Positions 11,823 through 29,400 of a stretch of DNA of 64,000 nt are shown here, piece by piece. This DNA is from Henckelia pumila (lineage: Eukaryota > Streptophyta > Magnoliopsida > Lamiales > Gesneriaceae): positions 87,066,151-87,130,150 of the forward strand of contig NC_133120.1 of assembly GCF_033568475.1 (NCBI RefSeq), read 5' to 3'. The notes under the pieces were generated by a model. That model was not told the origin of the DNA. It searched no databases and saw only the letters and a list, made by a program, of their open reading frames with translations. The position numbers and the translations under genes were made by a program. Numbering within the stretch: the first letter of the stretch is position 1; each line of letters opens with the position of its first letter.

Positions 11823-12446
11823 TGCGATAAATTAATAATATATTGTTTTGTATAATTTTAACCTACATGATTATTGCATTTACTATGTCATAATATGTTA
11901 AATGTCGTCACAAAATCTAAATCAATCATAATTGTCGAGTGATTAATTAACCATAAAATTTCATTCACATCATCCTCATCATAAGTTCATCGTACGGGTG
12001 GAGATATATGATTAAAGAGATGAGAAAAACGTCGGATTAAAAACTTGGGCGAAACATAGATATTGGTGGTGAATCAGTCAGTCCCATCCCCATAGGAAGG
12101 AGTGAACTTGCAGTGGGCCTGAACATATCCACAACTAGGCATGGTACATGGGAGTAATTACTCGATGACCACTTTCTACATGTACCACATAACACAGACC
12201 ACTGTGTAATGTAAGTGTCAAAAGAACAAAATGGACAACTAAAGATGCAATAAAAGCTGGGGAAAAAGGTTCAATAGACCCCAAAATGACAGTTCATAGA
12301 CTCACTCAAATCAAATATATATCACAAATATAGGTTGTACTCCAACTGACAACACAAAGAGAGGGTGGGGGGAGGGAAGAAAGCAATAATAGCTATGACA
12401 TGATGAAGATGATCATAATAATAAATGAAATAAAAAGATTCATGCA
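11823..12446. other. Intergenic, 3' flank of the dCTP pyrophosphatase gene
   Basis: No gene seen. The part nearest 12446 is the likely 3' UTR of the minus-strand gene that follows. Confidence 0.6.
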
Positions 12447-14599
12447 TCAATTAACATCACTATCATGGTTACGAATAGATGCTACGAGATGATCTTGATT
12501 GTCATTGGTGCAATGAATTTGGTTGTGTTTTTGGGAAGATCCTTTGCAAAGTTGAATTGGGTACTTCAATCCATTTAGTTCCAACTTTCGAAGTGCTGCT
12601 TTACCAAGATCAATGCCACAGATATCAGATAATCGAACAAGATAAAGCAAAACATCCGAAAGCTCTTCTCCCAAATGTTGCTTCTCCTTTTCTTGCCAAT
12701 CTGGCAGCCCTCTTGGGACCTCGCCTTTCCACTGAAATATCTCAGACAATTCCCCCACTTCCCCCACCTGATTTGACGCACATATGAAATGTTACAGTTA
12801 AATATTTTAAATCATACAGCCATCTCGTGGGAAACAGAATTTTTGTAGAAATAAGAGCATTAATATATGTGCTAAAACACTTCGGTAGATGATTATTATA
12901 TTGGTAGAGCCGCCTGCAAAAATTGCTTACTTGGCAAAACATACTGAACAACTAGAGCCTAGATGTACTGGAACAAACTGCTGACGCCAAAAATTCTTGA
13001 AATTTGAGTCAGCACCAGGTTTTAAAATGTATTTTAGTCTACTAAGTGCAGCAAATTTAAGGCATAATCAGTCTCACTTCTCCCCATTCTGTGTTGTCTT
13101 ATATTATACACTAGAAAAACAAGGCATGCAGGAATATAGCATTCAGCTAAAAGACACGATATGATGATAATTTTGTGTAGGAGTGCCAAAGCAACTGCAC
13201 TTTTGGATAACTTTATTTTTTGAGTCACAGTTTCGGATAAATTTTAAGTGTGGCTAAGTAGAAACATATTATTGTTGGTGGCAGTTCTGATGTTGCTTCA
13301 GACAGTGTTCTCTGACAGTAGTGCTATAATGATATTGTGGGAAACATAAAAATCACACGATACTAGCTAGTTTTAGGTACAATGAAATCTGTGGAAAATA
13401 AAGGGGTTTTCTGGTTTTTCCTTTCAGACATGATGTCTTTGAACAATTGAGGTGATTAATGTTGTATCAACGGCCAAACATTTATTGTCAAAAACAAAAA
13501 TGGTTGAACTTTTTAAGGATATACACATCAAAAGGAAAAAAAGAGAGAACTTTCAAGGAAGTTTTGCGGAAAAAGGCCTGCCTTTTTTATGGGAAACCAA
13601 GCAACAAACTTTACACTTGTTCTTCAAGAATTCCCAAGAAACGGATTCAAGTAAATATTAAAGCCTGTCAATATAAGACCCTTTTCGTTTATCTCATCAC
13701 TTTTGTTCTCTACGGAAGGACCCACGAATAAATTTGAAGTACAATATTTAAAAATGTAAATTCCATCAAAACATTATTGAGTTAGCTTTATCCTGGCCCG
13801 TCCCAATTCTCTACTCAGACCCTAATTATATTAAAACTACATCTCCACCAAAAAAAACAAAAAAAAGCTATATATAGATAGCTACCCTATATGCTTTAGA
13901 AACATAGGAAAAAGAAATATGTTTGTTGAAAGAAAGGATTATAGAAAAAGAAAAACAATTTATTCAATATTTCAACGGGATTTCACAAGGGATAAACTCA
14001 ACAAACACAGAATGATTAATTAGCAAGAACCAAACGCGAACAATAGCAAGATTAAATGGGAAAGCGGAGACAGTGAAAACGAGGAGACCAAGAAACCTAA
14101 AGTCTCGTATGTGCATGGTAATGTTGTTCACAAATCAAAGAACAGAAGCAAAGATAGGCGTATCAGCATGTTATTTTGCACTAGATAGCATTCAACCAAG
14201 AACAATTACGAACCACCCCACCCCTCCCAACACGGCGAGCCCTTTACCGACCATGTAAAGCAAGAGAAGAAACAACAGAAAAAATCCTATTCAAAATAAC
14301 TCGAAAAAGAAACGATCTTTTTCCCCTCTTATGAATAATCCCCAAAAACCCACGTCGGAGATAAAACCAAAAACAAAAGAAAACGTATAAAAGAAGACGC
14401 CGACACGAGATTGAAAGCAAGATTCCGAGAAATTTAATGGCGTGAAAAGGGTCCAGAATGAGGCGCAAACCAGGGCCAGGAGCAGATTTCTTGGGCTATG
14501 AAACTGATCCCAATCTCTTTCCTTGGCGAAATTCGCCATCTTGATCTTCAGATCATCGAGGGTCACCCCCCGTTGCTCCGATTCTCCCTTGTTGTTCAT
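12447..14599 (-). CDS. dCTP pyrophosphatase 1-like protein (MazG-like NTP pyrophosphohydrolase)
   Basis: Two exons on the minus strand: 14471-14599 (ATG) and 12447-12767 (stop), joined in phase 0 across a 1703-nt GT-AG intron; 149 residues. Exon 1 carries the conserved start of the domain (LDDLKIKMANFAKERDWDQF, then SPRNLLLAL). Exon 2 carries the metal-binding ExxE and ExxD helices of the MazG/RS21-C6 fold (VGEVGELSEIFQW, then HLGEELSDVLLYLVRL). Family members hydrolyse dCTP and modified dCTP to the monophosphate and pyrophosphate, cleaning the nucleotide pool. The length fits plant homologues. The last 40 residues are polar and not conserved. No transit peptide is evident. Confidence 0.9.
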
Positions 14600-14950
14600 A
14601 TTGATATCGTTTTCAGACCAGCTGCAACTTCCTTTTTCTTTGATGTCTCGGTTTTTATGCGTGACTCTAAAATGATTTTAGGGTGTATATATATATATAT
14701 TCAATTTTGCCCCTCCTCCAATTCAATTGCACATTTGCACTCTTTCTTTCTTCTGTTTTTTTAGAATTAAAATTACAATTAATTCCAACTTCTTTATTAA
14801 AATATTAATTTGATATATTTTATAATAATTATTATTCGATCCTATGAAATATAGATTCCATGATATCCTCCTGACAATCACATTGAATAAGACAATTCCC
14901 TTGCCCACGGTCTTCGGTCAAATACATATTTAAGCAACATATTAGTATAT
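14600..14950. other. Upstream region of the dCTP pyrophosphatase gene
   Basis: Likely promoter and leader for the minus-strand gene at 14599, with a short ATATAT tract at about 14690. No individual box is certain. Confidence 0.4.
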
Positions 14951-15322
14951 CTATGTTTAGTAGCATTATTAATAATCAATGTATAAATTTATTTTGTGTT
15001 TTTTTATTATATTATTTATTCGTCTATTAATTATAATTTTACATCAATCAAATTATTGATTATTTATTATACATCAATTAAATCATTGAATTTAAATTAC
15101 TATATTACCCCTTATAAATAATATTATTTATATTTTATTTATTTTTAAAAATATAAAATGGTAATTTATCATTTTTATATAAAATTTAATCAATCTAATC
15201 AAATCAACTACAATCTATCAATCAAATCAAATATTATATTCACTATCATTTCTTATTTAGTTTTTATTACAATACATTACTTATTTATATATTATTTATC
15301 TCATCATCCATACCAAACATAG
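14951..15322 (+). mobile_element. MITE family A, copy 1
   Basis: The ends are inverted copies of CTATGTTTGGTA (left CTATGTTTAGTA; right TACCAAACATAG). The interior shares blocks with copies 2 and 3: ATTATTAATAATC, TCTATTAATTATAATTTTAC, ATCAATCAAAT, TTACCCCTTATAAATAATAT and TATTATTTAT. Non-coding. The GTTTGGTA ends recall PIF/Harbinger-type MITEs, but the 3-bp target site was not resolved. Confidence 0.75.
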
Positions 15323-16052
15323 CTATATATATGTATAATGAGATTTTTTTTTGAAATATGTATAAAAAGATTTCATAGTATTAGACATCTATTTTAAAAT
15401 ATCTCATTATACATTTAATGAATTTTACATCCATTGGAATTTCATATAAGTTTGTACATTTATGAATTTTCTATAGATTTATATTATGTATGTAATTATA
15501 ATTTCATCCGATGCACGTATGAAGTATAGTGACCACAAGCTACTTGTTACTAATTTGATTTTCGACAATATTGAACACGAGTAGAGGAGCATGAGTATTT
15601 TATTGTATATGAATTATGATTATCAATATGTTAGATATATGGCTTAAATACATCCATTCAAAATTTTAGTTGGTTTTAAACTAATAATTTGAGTTTTAAT
15701 CAATATGTTAATTATATATGGCTTAAAAAGGACCTTTAGTTTATTTATTTTTTCCCTGATTCTTATAATATCTTCCTGATAAGGTGCGATATGATATTTA
15801 TTTGACCATTTGAGGAGTCAAATGTCATTTTCTCTAATATTTATTTATTATTATTTTTTCCCTATTCGAGTATATATAAATATATAATTAGGGCAACTGA
15901 GTGTGTGCGTAGAATAGGGGGGCCCAATTGGAATTTAATAATAGGTGAGTGGGTTTCCGTGGGAACCATGGTAGTCATATGATTGTGTAGCCGTACGATT
16001 GATTCTCGTCCCACGTTCAATCCTTTCATTGAATGTGCCTTCATTTCTACGT
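15323..16052. other. Intergenic between two MITE copies
   Basis: AT-rich. No gene or RNA seen. Confidence 0.6.
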
Positions 16053-16442
16053 GTATTTGGTACCGTTTGAAAGATATAATGAGATAAATAATACATGGTT
16101 AAGTAATATTACGTAATTAATAATAAATAAAAAATTATAGTTAATATAGTATTTGATTTGATTGATAGATTATAGTTTATTTGATTTGATTGATTAAATT
16201 TTATATAAACATGATAAATTATCATTTTGTGTTTTTAACAATAAATAAAATAAGAATATTATTATTTATAAGAGATAATATAGTAATGTAAATTCAATGA
16301 TTTGATTGATGTAAGATAAATTATTAATGATTTGATTGATGTAAAATAAATAATTAATAGATCAATAAATAATATGACGAGAAGAACGCGAGATTGTATA
16401 AGATAAATTATACATAGATTAATAATATAGGATACCAAACGG
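16053..16442 (-). mobile_element. MITE family A, copy 2 (inverted)
   Basis: Read on the minus strand it repeats the interior blocks of copies 1 and 3 and has the extra segment ACGTTCTTCTCGTCATATTAT-like that copy 3 also carries (here CGCGTTCTTCTCGTCATA). The ends are TTGGTACCGTTTG and GGATACCAAACGG. Confidence 0.75.
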
Positions 16443-16461
16443 TTTCATCCCATGATTATCA

Positions 16462-16466
<5 letters not shown>

Positions 16467-16512
<46 letters not shown>
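16467..16512 (+). repeat. (AT)n microsatellite
   Basis: About 23 uninterrupted AT units. Confidence 0.95.
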
Positions 16513-16514
<2 letters not shown>

Positions 16515-17096
16515 CACTAAGAAATGAGATGTCTTAAAAGTTTTCTTAAAAATGTATTCAAAGATAAATATTTTTCAATATGTATGATATTCAATTTTTT
16601 CGGTGGATCAAATATATGAAAAGAAATGTTCAATTTATTAAATATCACATGTTAACGTATCTAAATTTATGAAATCATGTAGTTAAAAGTGTTCCTCTGT
16701 ATTTTAAGAAAATTTTATTATTATAAATTATTCGAATGTGTTAATTTATTGCAACAAATCTTGAACGATGATTTTTTTGCAATATATTATCGTATGCATA
16801 TAGTATATATTTTGATTTAATCGTAAAAAAGTGTCTATTGCATCGTGTACTTATATATAGTGAGAGTTTTAATCTTTTGGACAACCACCGTGACCAACTA
16901 TGTGAGCATCGCCTGATTTAAAAAATTGGATCATACATAGATATACATATATATAGAAATTTTCAGCTGTCCAACCAATGATGTTCAATTCGTCCCCGAC
17001 CACTAAAATCTGGTAACGTGTTTTAGTGATGCGAAAAAAAAAACAATTAAAAACTGAAAACGAGGTGGGCAGGAATTATTGGGCAGTATATATGTA
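16513..17096. other. Intergenic, no gene seen
   Basis: AT-rich. The motif TGATTTAAAAAATTGGATCA at about 16915 recurs inside the hairpin loop at about 17227. Confidence 0.55.
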
Positions 17097-17333
17097 CCTC
17101 TAATTTAATTGTATATCTCTCTGTATTGGACATTTGGTCCCCAACATTCACAATAAAAGATCAGTCTCGCAGCCCAATTATACAAACTAATATAAGAAAT
17201 GCATTTAGTTTATTATATTTTCCTATGATTTAAAAAATTGGATCATATTCATGTGTATAATTGGGCTACGAGACTGATCTTTTATTGTGAATGTTGGGGT
17301 CCAATACAGAGAGCTATACAATTAAATTAGAGG
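17097..17333. repeat. Long near-perfect inverted repeat (hairpin)
   Basis: The left arm 17097-17184 and right arm 17254-17333 are reverse complements with about two substitutions over about 80 bp. The left arm carries one 8-base insertion (CATTTGGT). Arms run from CCTCTAATTTAATTGTATA inward to CCAATTATACA, with a loop of about 69 nt. Transcribed, it would form an extended duplex. It may be a young foldback MITE or an inverted-duplication small-RNA locus. Confidence 0.85.
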
Positions 17334-17339
17334 CCCAAA

Positions 17340-18488
17340 ATGGTTCTCTGTGTGTACAGGCCCAACATAAATTTACCATCCAATTGAGATAAAATACAGT
17401 TCACGACAGGGAAGCCGGAAGTGTAAGGTCATTAGATATCTCTCTTCTCTTCCAAATTTATCTTTTTGATTAGAACTGGTCATTTCGTCCATTTATAAAA
17501 TATCATTATTAATGTCCTCGTGGGATAATTGAAGTGATCGAGCGTTTAAAATTTAAATTTTAGATGTCAAGTTCGAATAATTTTGTATTATGTGTCTGAG
17601 CCCTATAATCTTTTGTAAGTTTAGCTGACGTGTGACTTGTAGATTATTTGTACATATTTAGGATTGCACATCAGATAACTTGGTCTAAAAAATGATAGCT
17701 TTTCAAACTAGAAAAAATATTTTAATTTATCATTAAAAATATTGTGATTCAATATCAATGATATATTAAAATTAGAATAACAATTTTACTAAATATAATC
17801 GAAAAATAATAATATAAAAATATGAAACTCTTAATTTCAAAAATTTCCTAAATATTCTTTAATTAGCTTATGTTAACACGGAAAGATAATTGTTCATAGG
17901 ATAGGGGTAAGTTTTCCCAAACACTGAAATCATATTAGGAATTGACAAAATTATTTGTTTGCATTAATAATAATAATTGATGAAAGATCCACCCGTCACT
18001 TAGAAGCCTCCCTTTGTATCTAACCATGTGAGACGCGGAAAAGCATATGCTTTGTCTCAGCAGATCTTCGGACATCTGATGAAAGGATGAAATTTTTGCA
18101 GTATGGATTTTTCTGCGTGCATGTGATTTTTGGGATTGTATTTGTAATCCCATTTCCCCGCTGATCTATTTCACGCTTGCTTGTTTTATATGTATGCACA
18201 TTTTGTATTCTGCTGTTGAGTTGTAGATTGTATGGTTTTTATGCAACCATTTCCCCGTCCCTTTGTTCTATTTTGCGTTTGAGTCCCGGAGAGAGGCATT
18301 CTAGGGTTGATATCAGACACCCATTTGGCAGGTTCACCAGAGGAAGGCAATCTTGTTTGTTGAAACTTTAAGCTGCCTATTAAATAGGGTGTACCTCATT
18401 TGCTATTTGATAGGGCAATTTCGTTGTTTTAAGGAGCCTTTAGAAGTAAAAAGCATTGTGTTTGGAGCTTTTTGAAAGATTTATAGTA
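17340..18488 (+). promoter_or_regulatory. Upstream region and probable 5' leader of the bZIP gene
   Basis: The last 300-500 bases before the ATG at 18489 are less AT-rich and look like leader sequence, possibly spliced. No TATA box can be assigned with confidence. A 33-nt in-frame upstream extension begins with an ATG at 18456. Confidence 0.4.
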
Positions 18489-22591
<4,103 letters not shown>

Positions 22592-23433
22592 AAGTGGTGA
22601 ATGTGCATATTGTTTTTTCGATGTTGAAGATCTGTACATGCATGAAATATTGTTTATCACAAAGCTTGGAAACTCTTGGTCAGTATGTTTAGGCATTGTA
22701 TTAACGTGATGTGTGATTTCTTGTCCTGGTAGTGAATTACTTGTTACTGTATTTGTTCAGTTGCTGCCTCTGGAGCATTCGGCTCCTTGGTTTAGTCAGT
22801 TGCTTTAGTATTACTAATTGATACTTCAGTTTGTTGTTGTTTCTGTGTTTTGGTGAGTTACAAGTATTCTTTTTATTCATTTCAGTGAATAGTTGTGTAA
22901 AATAGTCATCTGAAGTATTGCATATGATTTTTTATTTGCTTAAGCCAGACCTACAGAGTGAGTTGACACATTATTTTCTCCAAATATTAATTTAATGGAA
23001 AATTCTGAAATATCATTATTAATATAATTTGGATGAATTTGAAATTCAATCTCTGAATGTGAGCAACTACGATAAGACTTTAAATGAATCCAAATTTGAT
23101 GTCATTCGATTATATTTAAAATATATTCTTAAATCAAATGTCTTTACGTGAATTAAATTTCATAAATTCAAATACAACTGTAGGTCTGTTTGATTCTTAT
23201 CAGAATTGGGTGTAAATACTGTTCCAGGGACAATATTTGGTGGTAAGAAAAGATGAGCGTCAAGAATTTTAGGAAACCAAAGAAAAATCAAATCAAACTA
23301 AGGTAGATTTTGCAATTTTATGTTTTCTCATAAAAAAATCATATTTATTCTGTAGTTTTACAGAATCAAAGAACATTTTGATACTCATATAACTACAGCA
23401 TGGCAAGGAGACAAGATTCTGACTCCAATATTA
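22592..23433. other. Convergent intergenic region
   Basis: 3' UTRs of the bZIP gene (+) and ETFQO (-) meet here. Nothing else recognised. Confidence 0.6.
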
Positions 23434-26400
23434 TCACATGACTGTGTAGCCAGGTCCTCCGCCACCTTCTGGCACCGTCCACTCAATATTTTGCTTTGGA
23501 TCTTTAATATCACAAGCCTGAAAAAGGATGAAAACTCCCGGCTCATTTATGTTCACTACAAAGAAATGTAAGAAAAAAAACAAATGTCCCCATCTCCTAA
23601 GGGCCTTGATCAAATGAATCGGAACAGGTATAATCACCATGGTAGTTGCATGAGAATGTTCTTCTCATATGTTACCAGAGTCATATTGGCTCTACATGTC
23701 CACTTATTAGACCAATTATTTGAATTTGGCACTCCTACCAAGTACATTCTCCATGCAAGCTCCTCACTTAGAATCAATGAATTTGCACAGACCAAACATT
23801 GGTGGAGTAATCTCAAAAAAAAAATAAACATTGGTGTAGGAGTGAGATCGGTACAAACTAGGCCTTGTAGGCTTCTAACTATTAGGGGGTTGGCAATCTT
23901 ATGATTCCCAAACCGATTCACATGAAAACGTGTGATGACATTGAAGTTCCAAAACGACCAGTGCTTTACGTTGTAGTATACGATCAAAATACTAAGTTTT
24001 AGAACGCTCCCTCAAGTTCTTTGAAACTAAACGTCCATTTTGAATCCTTTCTTTAACTATCTTTTTCTGGTTTTGTGGGGTCAAGTTATTGCATCAATAC
24101 ATTTCAATTACTTTTTTCATGCCAAGTTCATCATTGAAGAAAAGCAAGTAATCATATAGTTTGTACCTTGCAATGCAAGCAATTCTGTGCATTGATTTGC
24201 AGTTTTAACTGACCACTTTCATCTGCAATGTACCTATATGGATCATAGAAGTAATTCCGTGACGATGAAAAACTTTTATCTTATACAAAATATAAAAACC
24301 ATACTTACTCATAAACGCGTGCAGGGCAGTATCTGGATTCAGGTCCAGCATAGGTTGGTAAATTTACAAGTTCGGGGATTTTTGGATCACGCACACGAAG
24401 GTGAGCAGGTTGGTCATGATCATGATTTGTATTGCTCCTAATTGAAAATGAAACATAGCATTTAGCAATGAAAAATGGAAGGCCTACAGGAAAAGATCAA
24501 ATGACAGATTCTTTTCATGGCTTTTCCAAGGATTCCCGATGAATATAAACGTCTAGATAAACTTGAATAGAGAAAGTACCTGTACAAAGAGGTTGTTATG
24601 TCAAATGATACAGCACCATCGGGTTTTGGGTAATCGATTGGTGCCCACAACCGTGCTTCCTGAAAATTTTGTTCACAAGCAACCAGCAAGAAAGAATATT
24701 CATATTTTCATTTCAGCAAATAATAATGTAACCGATCAATAAACTGCTAAACCGATACTTTATGTAGATAGAAACTCGCCATCAGATAGTGCAATAATAA
24801 ATGTGTGACTATATTGCAGAAAGTTCTTACCTCAGTTGCTTCGTGGTCAGGTTTTCCATGTTTCAGTGTCCAAGGAGATTTTCCTTTCATTACGTAGCTG
24901 CCAAAGGCAAATTAAGTTGGTTGTTTATAATCCAAATAACAGAGATACGTTTCTGCACAAATTAGAGATAATCTTACTGTTCTATGGCACTTAGAGCCAA
25001 ACCTGGAAAGAGTCCATACTCAAATGCCTGCAATACACACAAGAAAATTCTAGTTTTTTTCTTTCTTTTTTTTTTTTTTTTGGAGAAACCAAACATGCAG
25101 TAATATATTATGACACGATAAAATTATGCCACAAAGTTCCTTTTTTCTGGAAAAAAAGACAAACAAACTTGTTCGTTTGGGGGGTGGAACATTATTTACA
25201 CAAAACACTTTAATAGTCCCGTGAAAATGAGCTTCATGACCTGTACATCTGTGATAAGATTGAAATCATGGAAATACATTTTGTTTCTCACGTAATAGAA
25301 CCATCAACCTAGTTACTGTTTAATAAAAACACTTAACTGGACGATAGTTTCTTGCAGTATGAAGTTCCTTCCATACCCATGAATTTCTTAAACTGCTCCA
25401 GAAGGCATCTAAAGATGAATCTTCGCAGAGTGCACCAAAAACGGATTCAGCAGCAAGCATTCCTGAGACAGAAAGTGAATGGACATGCTGTCATTTATGA
25501 ACAGAAATATATGATAAAATTTTTTTATCCAGCCAGATACCTTAAAATATTACCTTGACATATCCAATCTGCGTTGCTATACATATATCCTTAAAATATT
25601 TAAAACCACCAACTTCACACACTTTATAGTTATTGTTCATTTACATTAAAAAATCTTTACAAAAATTAAATCCATTCAAACGTAAAGAGTGTGCCCATCT
25701 CAAGAATAGTGTGTTGATTAACTATGCTTGTTCCATGAAACCAATCCTATTCTAAGTCAAAAAACTTATTGCCTTAAACATCAACCACTTGATCCGCTCA
25801 CAAATATGGTGCTTGTACATCTAGTCTCACTACACGATATTTTTTAACAAACCCCTTGATTCTTGATTTGAAGAAAGTTTAATTTTTCATTTGGCCAAGA
25901 ACAACCCCAGATGAGGGTTTCTCCTACTAAAGGCTCCAGGATATTTCTCCACTGATAAGTGCCAAATCATATACATGTTACTTAAAATGTAAGAAATTTT
26001 GTTTACTTAAACCAAAGTAAAGTTAATTTATACGTAAAGAACATTAGACAACACAATGCATGTCTCGACGAGCAACACCGCAAACATTCTATTGTTCCGC
26101 AATTATCATCAGCATTGAAGACAGTATTAGAAATATTGACGTAACCAAACATCATATGCTTTTCTCGTGTGTTTCAAATTCACTGCCAAATATCGAGTAA
26201 ATATTAATGGAAAAATTTTAAATAATAATATGTTCAGTAACCAGTACCTGATTTCATTGCAGTGTGAGACCCTTTAATTTTTGGTACATTTAGAAAACCG
26301 GCAGAACATCCAATGATTGCTCCACCAGGAAACACTGGATATGGGAGGGACTGCAATTTGACTAACATAAAATTCTAATTGTATAAGGTCTAAGGAATCG

Positions 26401-29400
26401 ATAATTTGCTGGAACATTACGGAAATGAATAACTAGGAAAAGCACTGGAATTCTACTTCTTTTCTATATTCTCACGATATCAAAAGTTTAAAATGTTTTA
26501 AGAAAAAAACAATTCTCATACACCTGATATCCGCCTTCATTTAAAGTGCGAGCACCATACTCGAGGACTGTACCTCCCTCAAGAAGAGGTCTGATGGCTG
26601 GGTGCTGCTTAAATTTCTGAAATAAAAATTACAGAAAATAAAAATCAAGATTGATATTTCCTGGCATGAAACGTTCTCTTATGCTGTGAGGGATTACAAG
26701 AAAAGAATTTTAAACTCCTTCAATTCTGATAAATTCAATAAGAAAAATTCAGAGAGCCAGGGCCGTGATAAAAATCATCCAGAGGGTAGAAGAAAACAGT
26801 GAAGCAATAACAAGCAAACTGAAACCATTAATTGTTCACCAAAAATACCTGGAACTCTTCATATGGACTTAAGAACGGATTGTGATAGTTCAACGCAACC
26901 ACCAAACCAATAGCCACCTGTAAAGTGGAAAAAATGAAACCACATTCCAAATTCAACTAAGGTATATGATAATAGATGGTTGGCAGGCCCCATGTGCAAA
27001 ATATATATTGAAACATAAGTTGAGACAGAAGATACACAATTCATGTTAAACAAGCAGGACAGGGCGTATGAGAAAATTTACCCTTTCCGTAGCTAACTTG
27101 GAAATGAGAAGGTTGGAAACTAACTAGCAACTAAGTCGGTTTCACTTGTTATAAAATTTAAAAGTTTCAACCGCGGCGCGTATTTTGATATTAAAATTTT
27201 TTGCAATTTAAATCTTAGTAAGAATGCAAAACATTTTGCATGGAGTTTATTGTCGGTTCTAGTGATGATATCCATCCAACAACCCGATTCATTTAAAATG
27301 AAAACAACAAAAGCCTAAATAGTCAGATGATAATTATTTCTATCAGAGATCAGAGATGAACTTTCTTTTAGGCAAATTAAATTTACTATCCAAGACATGT
27401 GCTTGAACTGGCAGAGCACATATATCTAGAAGCCAAGTAAGTATTTCAACTGATGTTCATTTAGAGCATAATTTTTCTGGTGTCACGATCACAGGTGCCT
27501 TCCTATTATCCAATACACATAATATTGGAATTACCTGCCTATCCTTCATATGATACAAAAACGAGCCCCCGTAAGTCTTGTGGTCAAGTGGCCAGCCTAT
27601 GGTGTGAAGCACGGCCCCAGCATCATGCTTGTCTGCACTAATTTCCCAAACCTGCCCATACATTATTTGAGGAACAAGTTCGGCTTTTGAAAATCCAAAT
27701 ACCAGGAAAGATTAAGAAACAATTTTTATTTCCATTCTTACCCAATAAGAATGCTTTGCTCAAAATTAAAATAGAAAATGAGTGTAAAGATGTGGGATTC
27801 TGTAAATCACCTCTTTGAGTCCTAAAGCATAAGTTTGATGCTGCCCTTGTCCTTTCTCTCGCAAATTGTACTTTTTAATTATTTTCTGAGCATAAATCAT
27901 ATAAGAACACATTGTTACATGATTGAGACCCTTCCAAGGGATTTTTGAATACCATCAAGAAGACATTAGTTAATTTTCTGAAAACCTCAGATAGAGATCC
28001 TCGGCAACCTTCTGCAAACAGTGTCAAGCGGCCTATATATTACCATAGCAAAGTCAATCAACAGAAGTAAGATGTGGAACCTAAAGAAAAGGTATAATCT
28101 TGTTTCTTTATCTCAAACAGACACATTTGTATATTGATAGGTCATAATACTTGCCCTTCAGTTCAACGCCAGGCTGAAAATTATCCTTTTTAGAGCCATT
28201 TTTAGCCACTCCCATATCATTTGTCGCAATGCCAATTACCTTGTCATTTGTGTCGTATAATATCTGAAAGTAAATGATAAATAAGAAAACATTTACATCA
28301 GGAAATGATCCCAAAAAAAAAAAGACATTCACCTCACTAGCAGCAAAGCCTGGGTATATCTCAACTCCTAATTCTTCAGCCTTCAGTCCCAGCCACCTTA
28401 CCAACTTACTCAAACTGAAAAGTAGCTTAAGCATTAATAAATGTGGGTATAAATGGCAACTGCATGTATACCAAGCTCGTCTGTAAATAGATATGAATAT
28501 GTTGATATAGTTATACTTTAAAAGCATTCTTTATTCCTCAAGCAGAAAGAAGCACTTTCAATTATTCAGCTTCACAGTTTGAGTTGTCACCATAACAAGA
28601 ATATCAAGGAACTTAAACATAAGAAAAGAAGTAATTTTACCAGTTAAAAGAGGGGGGGGGGGGGTGGCTATTCTTGGGGAAAAAAACTCCAAGTGGGAGG
28701 AATCACAGGATTCCACCGAGTCAGAACATAACAAACAAGGTAACAAAGGAGAAAACTGTAGAATGCTTTCAAAATATTTTCCTCAAAAGTGGCCTCAACG
28801 GTTGAGTCTCGTTTACATAATTGTGCCATCAAAAGATATGAAAAACTCTATAAAAGTACCTTATAACATAATTTCCTTGGTTATTAAAAGGAGATGGCAA
28901 GGAAAAAGCACGAGTCTTGGAAAGTAACCAAAACTTATCAGAAGACACAGGTACATGGATAGGTGCCTGCAATAACATTAACCAGTAAGACACAAACTAG
29001 AGTATCAGGTATGCTAATAAGAATTATTAAGAACGAAAAAGTGGAGTATAAAGCACAAGCAATCATAGATGAAAAACATCATTTGTAGCAATCATAGATG
29101 GAGAACACATTTCTAACTTCAAATATTTGAACTTTGATCATACACTGTTAGCGTTTTAAAGTTAGCTAGTCTAGAACACTATTTTGAAATATCAAGCCAT
29201 AATATTTGTAATAGATTCAATGGTTTTGGGGTATGTTGCTTGGTTGTTTATGAAAGAGGAGGGAAGAACACACATCATAATGGATGATGTTAATCATCCA
29301 AACCAGAGTTCATTGCATCGGTATTTACCACCTCACTACTGGAAAGGGAAATGGAGAGAATCCTCGATCACAAAACTTTGGTGTCAGAAAATAACCAAGA

